From positions 82,865,455 to 82,929,454 of the forward strand of contig NC_061122.1 in the NCBI RefSeq assembly GCF_002878395.1: a stretch of 64,000 bases of DNA, given 5' to 3'. Positions 8,321 through 20,960 of the stretch are shown here, piece after piece. The notes beneath the pieces are model-generated. The model was given only the letters and a program-made list of their open reading frames with translations. It was not told the DNA's origin and did no database searches. Both the position numbers and the translations under genes were made by a program. Origin of the DNA: Capsicum annuum (taxonomy: Eukaryota > Streptophyta > Magnoliopsida > Solanales > Solanaceae). The first letter of the stretch is position 1. Each line of letters opens with the position of its first letter.

Positions 8321-10613
8321 TGACATGACCCAAATCGGGGTCATGTCATAATGGGCATTTCCAAGTCCAACCAAGAATAGGGACTCTGTTACCTAACCCA
8401 ACCACCAAACGCATACCCTGAGTCGAATGAATTTCGAACATATAAGAAGATAGTATATTTGAACTAATCCAAACTCTAGGATAGGTCTATAACCATAATG
8501 AACCCAAGCGAGTCCAACCATCTAATACCCAACCACTAACCAATACCAAAACCAAAATAATAACCAAGTATGAGTCCATAATATAAAATGATGGAACAAT
8601 CATAAATACAGTCCAATTCTAACCCATATTTGCTTCACAAAGCCTCTAACTAAAAATAAAATAATATCCAATTAGGACATGCCTCCAACCATAGCAAAAA
8701 CCAATGTCAATGAAAAAACCAAAGTATGTAAGAATATCCATGGCATGAAATGGAGCCTTCCCAAATATGTAAGCTTTCCACTTCAATAAAACTGAGTTGA
8801 TCCCATATCCGATCACTAAGAAGGAGGAGTAGAATGGTTGATTCCTGCATCATATGGGGATACAGCTGCCCAAAGATGGGTTAAAGGGTGAACGCTAGAA
8901 GTAATCAGGATAGGGATAAAATAATGCTAACCTTCTAGACCAAGTAAACAAACCATGTGCATTCAAAACCATGCTAGGGAATCGGGTTTAGCATACCATT
9001 AAAACCATTAACCTGGGTATGTGCAACTTAACCATCCTAGAACCACCCATAGTCTATATAGGTCTAGTGTAACCCCCTGAATGGGCCCCAATGTTTGTAG
9101 TCACATGAACTGGAGATACCATAGGAGTAGGAGATTCTCATGTACATTTCCCTCTCCATGATACATATGTACAAATGTACTTAGAGGATTCCCATGTACC
9201 TCATAAGTATCATATATGTTCATCATGACCAATTCTCATAGCAGCAAACATGAGTTCCATGTGTCCGTTCAATAGACTCACACCTTCACGGTTAGCTATC
9301 ACACCCTGCCATTATTGTTAAATTAAAACTATTACCACACAACTAAATCACGATTCTATTTATTATTAACTAAGGTTGTAAGTAGTGGTATCGTTATACC
9401 GACTATAGCTTGCAAGCAATGTCCTAGGCCAATCTTTTAAGGAACAAAGAATACGCATATACCAGTCGATTACATTATCAAATTAACTTGGGGAATCCCA
9501 TGTACTTGACAACTAGTTCATTCTCAAGTTTTTTTGGGAGATTTCTTTGTACCCCACAAGGTTTTCAAATAGATCTACCATAACCCCCAAAACCTTACTA
9601 TTTAACCATTTCAAACCATTTAAACTATATACACTGTATAGGGTTCTATTTCCAAGTTATACCATGCAATAGTTCAATAAAAGTCCAACAGCTTAACCAA
9701 AATCATTCTCATAGGCATTTTATCAGACATGTTGAGGGCATAATATTTCCAAAGCCAAAACCATGTACCAATTAATCATTCCCATACAACCAAATGTTCA
9801 AACCACCAAAATAATATAAAAACCATAAGTACAAGGCATGCGAAAACTATAACCAACTATTATAACTAAAACCCTCAACATATATTTGAAAACCCAAAAT
9901 AATACAACATTTATGCCATAAAAATAATTCATAAAAATGTGCCTTTAGTTGTACTAAAAATGAAGGAGGAGTACCATGCCTTAGATTTAGAAGAAGATGA
10001 GAAGAATCACCCATATAAGCCTCAATTAACCACCTCAAAGGAAACCCTAGCTTTTGCTTAATCCAAGAGCCTTTACAAATTTTGAGTGTTTGATTGTTTG
10101 AAAATAGGTTAATAAAGCCCCAAAAAGGTGTTTTAAGTCATGGGTCCTAAGGAGTTATAATGGGAAATATCTAGAATGCCCCCAATATATACTGTATTAA
10201 TTTCCTAGAGGAAGGTATGACCACCCCGTATCCGTGGCCTATGGTACGACTGGTATCACCCACTCGTACCCCAAGAAGAATCTCAACATTGATACTGACC
10301 AACCTAAAACTCCAAAGTCACACTTGTACTCAATCATATGATTGGTGCCCATAAATCATATCGTAGGCAGGAGAGAATCATCTAGGTTAAGACGTAGGAC
10401 ATCATATGAGTTGCATCATACTACGCGCACCCCATTATACCACCATTATAAAGAAGTTATACCTTGACTGTAGCCAACCCAACCAAACTAATCAATATAC
10501 AAGTGATGATCCCTAAACCGTACCCTAACATACGACTAGTACCCCTAGCCGTATGATGTCCAGAGAGTTCAAAATTCAGGAAATTTCTAATGATCAAAAC
10601 CCAGGGTTTTTCA
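8321..10613 (-). repeat. 5' LTR of second Ty3/gypsy copy (minus strand)
   Basis: The plus strand begins TGACATGACC (8321) and ends GGGTTTTTCA (10,613), matching the edges of the LTR at 16,501-22,510. Length is 2,293 bases against about 2,248 for that LTR once its hAT insertion is removed. Shared inner landmarks are ACTATAGCTTGCAAGC (9,405 and 21,330) and CATTTTATCAGACAT-like sequence at 9,716. No coding frame of note is present. The 63-aa frame at 9,847-10,038 is spurious. Confidence 0.8.
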
Positions 10614-11531
10614 AGTTCAAACCATAATTATAACATGAAAATCATAAGAAAAACATGGGAAAACATTATCAAACAGAGAACAACAAAACCCCAACATATA
10701 TTTCAAAACCCAAATATTACCACAATAATACCTTGAAAACCACCCATTAAAACATGTTTTTAGTCAAACTAACAATGAGGGAGGAGTAACATGCCTTAGA
10801 CAATAATGAATGTGGAGAGATACCACCCCCTTAGAGCCTTAATTAATTTCCTTGAAGAAAATCCTAGCCTTTCTTGAACCAAGAGCTTAAGAGAGATTTG
10901 AGAGTGTTTTCAATGAGAACAATAGATTAAGGAATCCTCCAAAGGTATTTTATGTTATGGGGACAAGAGAAGTTAAGAGGGGAAATGTCCAGAATACCCC
11001 CAACATAAACTGTAAAAATAAATACAAGAGGGTACAGTTGGACCCCTCAATCGTATCCACATCATACTAGTGGAACCCTCCAGTTGTAAGTTGATCAAAA
11101 GGTTATACAACATAATCAATCCAACATACAACTCCAAGGCCTGAGCTCGTGACAAGACCATAAGACTAGTATGGTCCAGTCGAACCCTAGGTAGAATCCA
11201 TAGATATTGACACTGGACAATATACGAGTACATCTTACCACTCATACCCTATCCTCACGGCTCTTAGTGAGCCACTTGTAGTCTGAGCCACATCAAGTTA
11301 CTAATTTTTAGATTACGTAAAGGACAAAAAAAATAAACCATCACCAAACCATTCGACCCGTACCCACCAAGTCATAACCACAATAGAAACCCAACCACCA
11401 TATACTGGACAAATTATAAGTTGGGCCACCTGATCCGAACGTGCATAATATAACACGTATGGTGAGTCACATGATGATTTGAAGGTTTAAGACTCATGAA
11501 ATTTTCAAAGGCCAAAACCCAGGGTGTTTCA
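10614..11531 (-). repeat. 3' LTR remnant of Ty3/gypsy element 1
   Basis: This segment matches the first roughly 900 bases (in minus-strand sense) of the LTR at 16,501-22,510, from the edge GGTGTTTCA (11,531 against 22,510) to AGTTCAAACC (10,614 against about 21,611). It directly abuts the polypurine-like stretch of element 1, so it is that element's 3' LTR. The remainder was displaced or lost where the second copy joins at 10,613/10,614. Confidence 0.8.
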
Positions 11532-11546
11532 ATTCTCCTACATTTG
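11532..11546 (-). other. Polypurine tract of Ty3/gypsy element 1
   Basis: On the minus strand AAATGTAGGAGAAT immediately precedes the LTR start TGAAACACC. This purine-rich stretch at the LTR junction is where plus-strand DNA synthesis would be primed. Confidence 0.6.
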
Positions 11547-11699
11547 GATCATTCATCCTCGATGATGGAATAGGGAAGTATAAGCCTGATTAAGCCCCTA
11601 AATGTCTCTACTTTTACCTTTAAGATAGAAAAAAGAGCACCAAGGAATTTACCATTTTACTTTCAACAAAAACAATAAACAAAGAAGTTAAGAATCAAC

Positions 11700-12960
11700 A
11701 CACTCGAGCATGAATTTCTAAAATAGGGAGTAGGAACATATACTTAGACTTCATGTTCTCTTCATCTTCATATGTAGCCTCTTCTAGCTTGTGGTTCATC
11801 CGTGGAACTTTATCAAGGACACATCCTTGGTCCACAACTGACGAACCTGATGATCCAAAATCTCAACTGAGATCTCTTCGTAAGATAGAAAATACGAAAT
11901 ACTAATATCCTTGATAGGCACAAGTTGCAATGGATCACCAATACAATTCCTCAACATAGAGACATAGAATACCGGTGGATAGAGCTCAAACTAGAAGGAA
12001 GTCCAAACTCAGATGGAATATTCCTAACCTTCCTCAAAATCATATAAGGACACACATATCAAGGACTAAGTTTCTTGTTCTTCCCAAACCACATCACTCC
12101 CTTCATAGGAGATACCTTCAGGAACACCCTATCTCAAACCTCAAACTCCATGTCCCTTTGCCTTTCATCTGTATAGGACTTTTGGTGACTTTAGGCAGAC
12201 TTAAACCTATATCTTACCTTCACCTTCTCTATAGCTTGATGAACCAAATTTTGGCCAAACATATCCACCTCACCAAGCTCGAACCACCCAATAGGAGACC
12301 TACATCTCCTACCATACAATGCTTCAATTAGAGCTATCAAAATACTTGAGTGGTAGCTATTGTTATAAGAAAACTCCACAATTGACAAGTTCTCAACCAA
12401 GCCACCACCATAGTCAATCACGCAAACGCAAAGTATATCTTCCAACATTTGAATAGTCTTTTCTGCTTGCCCATCCTACTATAGATGAAAAGCAATACTA
12501 AGAATCACCTTGGTCCCTAAAACTTTCTAAAAAAACCGCCAAAGGTGAGATGAAAATTTTATACCATAATGTGAGATGATTGAAATAGGTACCCCATGCA
12601 ACTTCACAATATCATAGAGATACAACCTCGTTTAATCCTCAGTCGAGAAGTTAGTCCTACTGGCAAGAAATGTGCAGACTTTATCATCCTATCCATGATA
12701 GCCCAAAATCAAATCAAACTGACTTCGAGACCGAGGAAGACCGTTAACAAAATCCATATTGATCAAATCCCATTTCCATATAGGCAACTCAATTTCTTGA
12801 TACAAACCTCGGGCCTCATGTTCTCAACTTTCACTTGTTGGCACCCCATGCACTAGGCAAAAACTTGCCCTCATCTGACTACATATTTCTCTACTAATAC
12901 ATCTCCTTAAGGTTATGATATATTTTCAACGAAATAGGATAAACAACATAGCACGACTCA
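11700..12960 (-). pseudogene. Ty3/gypsy integrase and chromodomain-like tail, element 1
   Basis: The clearest open piece is 12,448-12,191: ENLSIVEFSYNNSYHSS, then EALYGRRCRSPIGWFELGE, the hallmark end of the plant gypsy integrase core. Upstream (12,800-12,450) the core is readable across frames, with KSAHFLPV-like and HGVPISIIS-like strings and a GQAEKTIQMLEDIL-like string. Downstream (12,100-11,700) come the GPF/Y-type region with RVFLKVSPMKGVM and a chromodomain-like LSYEEISVEILDHQVRQL. The enzyme would insert element DNA, and the tail would target chromatin. It is dead here: several stops and shifts. Confidence 0.85.
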
Positions 12961-13399
12961 TGCGCCTCACATAAAATCCTCTTTCCCAAACCATCCACAT
13001 CAAGAACACATAATCTTCCTTTGTACCGCAAAGTACCATTACTACTAATCTCAAAGGCCACCTTCTACACACCTACATTACCCTTGTTACTCATTAAGAC
13101 AGGATCTAATATCTGCTACTCCTTGATTTTAGCACCAAGAGACACCCACACAACTTCTTGTACCAACACACCACCATCCTCGGAGTCCAAGAGGCAAAAT
13201 CTAAGGTTAGCCAAACGGTGAATATCCTTCACCTTTTTTTGCTTATACTTATCGACATGAGCTAGACTCTCTATGGATAACCTGCTAAGAGCATCAATAA
13301 CTACATTAGCCTTACCGTGATAGTAGTAAAGACTTATATCATAATACTTAAGAAGCTAAAGCCATCTCATTTGCTTGAAGTTAAGCTCTTGTTGAGAGA

Positions 13400-13829
13400 A
13401 CACATATTGCAAGCTCTTATGATGAGAAAAGATATCCACATGCACTCCATACAAATTGTGATGCAAGATTTTTAATGCAAACACTATAGCTAAAAATTCC
13501 AAGTCATAAGTCGAATAGTTCTTCTCATGCACCTTCAGCTATTAGGAATTATTAGCTATTACCTTCCCAGGCTACATCAGAACAAAACCAAGCCCCACAC
13601 GGGACATATCACAGTAGACCACAAACCCATCAGTACCTTCAAGCAAAGTTAAAACTAAAGCCGAAGGTAGCTTATCCCTAAGCTTCTTCAAACTCCCCAC
13701 AAAAACACCAAAATGTAAGAACTTTACCTTCATCTGAGTAAACTTAGTTAACGGGGTAAATAAAGAGAAAAAACTCTCCACAAATCTCCTGTAGTAGCCC
13801 TCTCCACCTATGCTAGGTATGAAAGGCAT
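13400..13829 (-). pseudogene. Ty3/gypsy RT connection and RNase H, element 1
   Basis: The frame at 13,829-13,572 reads GYYRRFVESFFSLFTPLTK (the RT connection) followed by GTDGFVVYCDMSRVGLGFVLM. The second part is the first RNase H motif, where the family usually has VVYCDASRVGLG. The remainder, to about 13,400, continues through the NYSTYDLE-like and LHQKFELLEHKL-type region in broken frames. Confidence 0.85.
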
Positions 13830-13839
13830 TTTTAGGGAT

Positions 13840-14400
13840 GTCCTCCTCCATAATCTTCAACTGGTGATACCAGGATCAAAGATCATTTTTGGAGAAAAAC
13901 TTATCACCTTGTAATAGATCAAACAAATCATCTATCCTTAGAAGATGATACTTATTTTTTATCATCACCTTTTTCTACTGCTAGTAATCAATACACATAC
14001 GAAGGGATTGATCCTTCTTACAACAACAACAACAACAACAACAAACCCAGTGTATTCCCACCTAGTAGGGTCTGGGGGGGGGGGTAAGATGTACGCAGTC
14101 CATACCTCTACCTCTGATGAAGTAGAAAGGCTATTTCCGATAGACCCCCAGCTCAAGACACGAGATACCACACAAACACATAGTAAAGCATAGAAGCAGA
14201 GTACATAACATAAATACGGCACCCATAAGTAATATAAAACAGAGGAAGGATTGATCCTTCTTACGAATGAATAAAAATAGCGCACCCCACGAAGGCACAC
14301 TAGGATGGATGAAACCCTTTTCTAAAAGATTCTTGAGTTGCTCCTTAAGCTCATTTAACTTAGTTGGAGCCATTCAATATGAAGGAAGAGAAATTGGATG
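13840..14400 (-). pseudogene. Ty3/gypsy reverse transcriptase, element 1, split by a SINE
   Basis: At 14,373-14,265 the frame reads [20 protein letters not shown], then [11 protein letters not shown] and FIRKKDQS. It resumes beyond the SINE at about 14,004 with LRMCIDY, then stops, and a broken LLRIDDLFDLLQGDKFFSKN and WYHQLKI. These are the conserved N-terminal RT blocks of plant gypsy elements. The region holding the YVDD-type active site (expected at about 13,860-13,840) is not readable and looks deleted: KIMEED follows closely and the next recognisable block is the connection. Confidence 0.85.
14022..14247 (-). mobile_element. TS-type SINE (Solanaceae), about 226 bp
   Basis: On the minus strand the 3' part reads GATAGCC-like, then CTACTAGGTGGGAATACACT and a terminal GTTGTTGTTG run. 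This is the characteristic end of the TS SINE family of tobacco and relatives. The plus strand shows it inverted, starting with (CAA)n at 14,022. It is flanked by perfect 17-bp target duplications GGATTGATCCTTCTTAC (14,005-14,021 and 14,248-14,264), the mark of L1-type retroposition. A run of ten G lies inside. It interrupts the RT of gypsy element 1 between KKDQS and LRMCIDY, so it arrived after that element. Confidence 0.93.
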
Positions 14401-14427
14401 AGTTTCCAAAACAAGATCAATCCTAAA

Positions 14428-15060
14428 CTAAATCTCCCTATTAGTGGAAACACCAGGAAGGTCATTTGGGAAGACCTTAGGAAATTCACTCACCACCGGG
14501 ATCGGATACAAAGAAAGACCATTCGAGTTAGAATATTTAACCAAACCTATATGACTAAGACACCCCTTGGAGATCAATCTCTGAGCTCTAAGATAAGATA
14601 TGAACTTTACCTTAGGATCTAGGAAACTACCTACCAACTGAATAGCTATTTTATTTGAGAATTTAAAAACAATCTTATGGGTATGATAGTCTAGAGAAGA
14701 TAGCACTAGTGCATTTAGTCTATCCCTAATATGATATCGAAATCAACCATATACAATTCAAATAGATCCACCAGAGTCTCCCAACCACCCATAGATACCA
14801 AAAAATCCTATAGACTCTTCTAGTCACCATAGAGTAACCCACTAGGGTAAAAATAGCAAAAAGGTCTGAAACATACTCGAGACCAAAACCAAAATACACA
14901 TCTATAATTAAGGTCACATAAGAGAGAGTGAACCCCAAATCAAGTAAGAAATTTATATCATGAGAAAAGAGTTTCAAAATACCAATCACGATATTAAGTG
15001 ATACCTCAGACTCTTGTTGAGTAGTGAGAGCATAAAGATAATTTTGATAGTACCAGAACT
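14428..15060 (-). pseudogene. Ty3/gypsy protease and RT lead-in, element 1
   Basis: The frame 14,706-14,428 reads VGSFLDPKVKFISYLRAQRL then ISKGCLSHIGLVK and VVSEFPKVFPNDLPGVS, the linker between protease and RT in this family. Frame 14,989-14,726 contains the less clear protease core. The Asp-Ser/Thr-Gly active site was not readable with confidence. Confidence 0.75.
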
Positions 15061-16270
15061 AGATGGTGCACCCTTTGGTGCCAGAGCTAATGATTAAGCA
15101 ACTAGAACCTTGTTCACCCCCTAAGAAACCTTAGCCACTAGACTATTCTTAATCATATGTGCTTGCTGACCATAGCTGAAGCACTTATCCCTTCCTTCTT
15201 TATAATAATCCTGATGTAATCTAACATAGAACCTACAGGGAGGATATGATGAAGTTGACTAGGCCCCACTAGCATGAGATTGGGAACCCGTTCCCTAAAG
15301 TTCTCACTGCCTTAGAAATGCTTGCCTCCCAACCCATATAGAGCACTAGTCACGAGTAAGGCCCAGAGTTGCCCCACTTTTTCTTGGGCCACTTACAACC
15401 ATCCTTGCCACTCTGCTGTTGGCCACCACCCTACTTAGAGAATGTAAACTTCTTGCTCTGCCTCTACTTTATATCATCACGCTTCTTCTTCATCTTTTCC
15501 TCTTCATGTTGCATACATAAAACCAACCTAGAGATATCTATGTCCTTGATCAACAAAGTAGCCTTAATATCTAATATAAAATCTTTGGATAACCTGCAAG
15601 CTAAGTTTCTCATTCTTGCTCTCATGCTAAAAACCATCTCCGAAGTATACCGAGATAACTAGTGGAACTTCAAGGCAACTCCTTGACTAACATTTTGCGT
15701 TGCTTTAAATTAACAAACTCTTCTGACTTAGCTTTCCTCAACTCCCAAGGAAATAAGAGGTTAAGGAAAGTATTCAAAAAATCTTTCCATAGGGCTAGCT
15801 CAGCGTCGTCACCCCTTAATTAATCCTATTCCTCGTACCACTGGTACACCACATCTTTCAGCTGGTAGGAGGCAAAATCCATGCCTTCCACATTTGTAGT
15901 ACGCATAACACAAAATATCTTATCTATTTAATCCAAAAAACATTGAGGATCTTCCTCTACCTTAATACTAGTAAAGGTCGGAAGGTTCAACTTCATGAAC
16001 TGGCCAACCCTTGTGGCCTCAGAAGATAAAGTAATAGATGCATGACGTTTATCCTAAGAAGCTACCAACTGAGCCAACATATGTATAGACTGACTAAATT
16101 CAACATTTATCACATCAACCTGAGGGGCTAGAAAGGGACTAAAGGAAATTGGTAGAACTCCAGGAGAGCAATCAGGGACTAGACGCCTAGACCGGGTTTA
16201 GACCCCATAAGTAGAATAGGTCCCATCAATATTGTCCTTAGGTAGGACAAAGCAGCTTTCGTGAGCATCA
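15060..16270 (-). pseudogene. Ty3/gypsy gag, element 1
   Basis: On the minus strand a gag-like region with AEEMKKKRDD-type charged stretch, GKDGCKWPKKKWGNSGPY, and a degraded zinc knuckle CFSYGQQAHMIKNS at about 15,195-15,130 (two of the three Cys lost). The N-terminal part (15,660-16,270) is duplicated at 7,500-8,100 in the second copy. Frameshifts and stops prevent any full-length product. Confidence 0.75.
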
Positions 16271-16485
16271 GATCATTGAGGAGGCATAATCTAAAAAGTG
16301 AACAAACAAGGATTAGAGGAGAATTCAGGACCTTAGACTCTAAAGCTTAAAAATAGAACACAAGAAAGAGAAACATTCCTAAATGACTCGTAGCGTCTTC
16401 TTTATGAGTTTGGCTTACTACACACCCTTAAAAGAGACTCTATTCGACATAGCTTTGTGGACTCCCAATTGACCATGAACCTGGG

Positions 16486-16497
16486 GCTCTGATATCA
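16486..16497 (-). other. Primer-binding site, tRNA-Met(i) type, of element 1
   Basis: On the minus strand TGATATCAGAGC lies just inside the LTR edge. It differs at one base from TGGTATCAGAGC, the sequence complementary to the 3' end of plant initiator tRNA-Met. It fixes the LTR/internal boundary near 16,500. Confidence 0.85.
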
Positions 16498-17746
16498 ATC
16501 TGACATGACTCAAACCAGGGCTTAGTCATGTCAGACATCTCAAGTTCGACCCAGACAGAAGACTGCCCCCAATACCCAACTATAATTGCCCTCTAGCCTA
16601 TATTGGATGAATATCAAACACATAAAAAAATAGAACAATTTTAATTGAAAGACATTTAATAAAGTTCATAACTATATCTATTCAAACATCCGACCAAGTA
16701 TCCAACCTGTGTCAGCCCCAATACCAATAACAATGCCAAGGTTGACACCAATACCGAAACCATCCATGCCATAGTAGTCACACAAATTCCCTAACAGAAA
16801 TCTAAGAACATATCTCAGGACAAGCCCCCAACCATAGCCAAAACCAAAATATGAGATATAAACAAAAATCTGAAAGAAAGTCCATGGAATGAAATGGAGT
16901 CTTCCACAATATCGAAGCTCACCTCTTCAGTCTGTCACGAATGTTGTCCCCGAATCTAAGATCACTGAGCAGAAGGGGTAACATGGTTGATTCCTACATT
17001 ACATAGGGATACAGCACCCGAAGACGGGTTAGCGGGTAAATGCTAGCATGTACTTATGAATAAGGTTAAAATAATGCCATTATTCAAAATTGGAGTAAAT
17101 AACCATATGCAACCATATAAATATATATACCATGCCGGGAAAGGGAACCAGGTTTAACATGCACTTAAAACCTTTAACCTAGGTTATATAGCCTTACCGT
17201 CATAATCCACCCACGGGCTATATGGGTCTAATTTTACCCCATGAACGGGCCCTATTATGTGTAGCCACACGAACCATAGATATCATAGGGGCTGGTAATT
17301 CTCGTGTATCCTTTGCCCTATATGATACATATATACAAGAATAAAATTGGGGGATTATTGTGTACCTCACTATTGTATGGTCATCATGGCCAACCCTCAT
17401 GTCAGCTAACTTGAGTTTCCAGTGTCCGTCCATCAGACTCACTCCTTCACGGTTTGTTATTATAATCTGCCATGATTTTCCAATTAAAATATTTAGCACA
17501 TAACTAAACCTCCTATTCCAAGAGTTCATTATCAAGACATTATAAAGTGGTATCGTAATACTGACTAGGGGTGGTAAATGGGCAGATCAGATCGGATTTA
17601 GATGGATTGAGTTTAAATAGATTAGATGCAATCCACCTATAGAATATATGGGTAAATATGAATTTGGTTAAATATGGATTGGATAAAAATGGTTGCTACC
17701 CACTTTAACTTATCAAGACAAAAACTTAGAACTTGCATATGCATAT

Positions 17747-18504
17747 TAAGGGTGGCAAAATGGATATATTATATGATTATCCATCTATTTTATTCATGTT
17801 AAATGAGTTGAGTATCCAATTCAATTAATAATGGGTCAAATATGGGTCAATCGATATTATCCATTCTAAAATACGGATAATCCATGGTTATCTACCAATT
17901 ATACTGTCCTTAAAGTATCATGTATGGGAAAATGTTGCAACCTCTAAAGTAAGGGTTTATTTGGAACGAAGAAAAAAAATCAAAAATATATTTCATTTTT
18001 TAAAAATTTTATTTTCTTAATTTTAAAAGAATTACTTTTTTAAAAAAAAATGACTTTTTTTATTTTAAATTTTTTGAACACCCCTTTTCTTTTCTTTTTT
18101 CTCTTTTTTTTTTTTTTTTTTGTTTTTTTTTGTTTTCTATTCTTTTTTTCTTTTTTTTTTTCATTTCTTTTTTCTTTTTTTACTCTCTTCTACCTCTAAT
18201 TTCTATTTCTCTTTTTTTTTTCCTTTTTCGATTTTTCTTTCTTGTTTTTCTTTTTGCATTTTTTCTTTTTTTTGTGCCCCCTTTTTTGCTAGTTTGATTT
18301 TTTTTTTTCTATTTTAATTTGTTTTATTTTTTTCTTTTGCTTTTTTTTTTTTTTCTCCTCTATCTCTAACTTCTACTTTTTTCTATTGGGTTTGCCCATT
18401 TTATTCATATCAAATGTGGGTTGGGTTGAATATTTTATCCATTTTCACATGATCCATTTTTAATCTGCCCATATCTGACTCAACTCTCCCGTTTGCAAAC
18501 CCTA
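17747..18504. mobile_element. Nested hAT-like element, 758 bp
   Basis: The left end is TAAGGGTGGCAAAATGG; the right end, inverted, is TAGGGTTTGCAAACGGG. Perfect 8-bp duplications ATGCATAT flank it (17,739-17,746 and 18,505-18,512). The termini resemble those of the surrounding element, so it is likely a related non-autonomous hAT that jumped into it. It carries part of the T-rich tract and no coding sequence. Confidence 0.7.
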
Positions 18505-18741
18505 ATGCATATCAATTTGACCTTTTTCTCTACTACCCCACACTCCCACCCCCTATATCCCTCCTTTCCATACCTATTTTTATTTTTTTCTCTCTTCTAT
18601 TTCTGGATTCTACTTTTCTTTCTTTTTCCCTATTTTTTTCTTTCTTAGTTTCCTTTTTTTGCATTTTTTTATTTATTTTTGTTTTTACTTTTTTGCTTTC
18701 TCATTTTTTTTTCTTTTTTGGTTATATTTTATATTTTTGAT

Positions 18742-19440
18742 GTACATGGCTAAGTCGAGTATAAATCATGGATGATGATTGAAATATCTTACTTTCAAAA
18801 TTACAATTCATATCTTTTCTTTATCTTTTTTCTCCCTTTTTTATTCTTTTTAGATTCTTTTTCTCTCTCTTCTATCTATAGCCTCTATTTCTCTTTCTTT
18901 AAAAAATTATTTTTCTCTCTTCTATCTCTAGCTTCTACTTTTCTTTCCTTCTTCCTATTTTTTTCCTTTTTAGTTTCCTTTTTCTCTTTTTGCATTTTTT
19001 ATTTATTTTTATTTTTACTTTTTTTCTTTCTCATTTTTTTTTCTTTTTTGGTTGTATTTTATATTTACATTTTTTATATTTTTGAAGAACATGGCTAAGT
19101 CGAGTACAAATCATGGATGATGAAAGAAATATCATAATTTCTCATTGTATTTGTATTCACCAAAATTTTTTTTCTTTTTCCTTTTCTCATTTTTCATTCT
19201 TTTTTTCTTTTTGACTTTCTTTATATTTTTTCTTTCTTTTTTTCTTCAATTCTTTCTTTACGCTTTTTTTTCTCTCTTCTATCTCAAACTTCTAGTTATC
19301 TTTTGTTTTTTTTTTTTTTTTTTTTTCTTTTTATTTTATTTTATTTTATTTTTATTTTTATTTTTATTTTTATTCTTTTTTCATTTTTTTATGACAACGA
19401 AAATACCATAATCGCACATGATTTATTTTCGCCCAACATT
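18742..19440 (+). repeat. 345-bp tandem repeat inside the hAT-like element (left half)
   Basis: The string ACATGGCTAAGTCGAGT begins at 18,744 and again at 19,089, a spacing of 345 bases. The following CAAATCATGGATGATG is shared as well, and the T-rich sequence before each copy is alike. About two units are visible. Confidence 0.75.
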
Positions 19441-20060
19441 TATAATTTTGTATTCGTTAATACAGTTGTATTTGTATTTTTTTATACTTCAAACTTGTAT
19501 TTGTATTTTATAGTTTGCAACATCATATATATTTTATATAATCCGCACTTGTATTTTAAATAGCTATTTTGTATTTATAATTTATCATTGAATGCACATT
19601 ATATTTGTATTTTTTGATTTTATTTTGCTTGTATTTGTATTTGTATTCTCTTTTCATTTATGAAATTGTATTTTTAAAGAACTATTTTATAATTATTTTT
19701 GTAAGTTGACCGTATATTTTATCCATAGTTATAATTTCATTTGTTTCATTTGTTTGTATATGCATCCGTAGTTGACAATATCATTTGTATTTTTGAGTAA
19801 TTAGAAAAGAACATTTATTTTTATTTATCTATATATTGATACAAATTGTATTTTATTGATATAAATTGAACAATACAAATAAAAATAATAAATTATGCTA
19901 ATACGATTTCTAAATTATACAAATACAAATGTTATATTTATAAAACTTGAACCATACACATACAATTGATGCTTATAATAAATATAAATAATATATTTGA
20001 TATACAAATGCTAATGATACATTTGCAATGAAGATACATTGTACATTTATATATTTTAGT

Positions 20061-20197
20061 CTCAAGAAAATATAATTATTCCATATACTTTTTTGAACAT
20101 AAATACAATTGATAAATTGTATATATTTACGACTAAACTATTCAATTATAAATAATAGATTTATTTGAAATAAATAATATGATACAAATAAATATAA

Positions 20198-20238
<41 letters not shown>

Positions 20239-20960
20239 GTAAAAGGCAATGACAACAAAAAAGATGAAAAATAATACAAAAATAAGAAAAATGACAAAAA
20301 TAATGAAACAAGAAAAAAAAGGGGAAAACAAAAATACAAAAAAAAATGTAAAGAAAAAAGAAATTAAACAAAAAAGAAAAAAATAAATGAAAAAAATGAG
20401 AAAGAAAAAAAATAGAAAATATAAGAAATGAGTAAAACAATAAATAGGAAAAAAATGAAAACAAAAAAAATGAAAAAGAAAAAAAAAGTAAATTAAGGGA
20501 AAAAAGAAAGAAAAAATAAAAAAGAAAAAGAAAAGAAAAAAATGGGAAAAGAAAAAAAAAGTCAAATAAAAGATAGAAAAAGAGAGAAAATCAAGGAGAG
20601 AGAGGCTATGGATTGTATTTAATTGTTAAGAGATGCTATGAATTGTAATTAATTGAAACTTAGGCTAAATGAGATAATTTGAAGCTTATGCTTGCTAACC
20701 CATGTAGGTCTCAAGCAAATATAATTAATTCATATATTTGTTTGTATACAAATACAAATGATAAATTGTATACGTTATATAGTATGATACAAATAAATAT
20801 AAAGTATAAAAAATATATAAAATAAAATATAATGACAACAAAAAAGGTAAGAAAAAACACAAAAAAAGGGGGAAAAAAGACAAAAATGACGAAACAAGTA
20901 TGAAAAAAGGGGAAACGAAAACAAAAAAAGAGAATGCAAAGAAAAAGGAAATAAAAACAA
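20061..20960 (+). repeat. About 649-bp tandem repeat inside the hAT-like element (right half)
   Basis: CTCAAG(A/C)AAATATAATTA starts at 20,061 and at 20,710, followed in both by a matching GATAAATTGTATA and an AATGACAACAAAAAAG block (20,248 and 20,831). The first copy contains a (TA)n microsatellite at about 20,203-20,236. Confidence 0.7.

Noticed and set aside
18120..19563. Long plus-strand frames made mostly of Phe, Leu and Ser that look like membrane proteins
   Set aside because: They are translations of a low-complexity T/C tract inside a hAT-like element. Several frames are open at once and no conserved motif is present.
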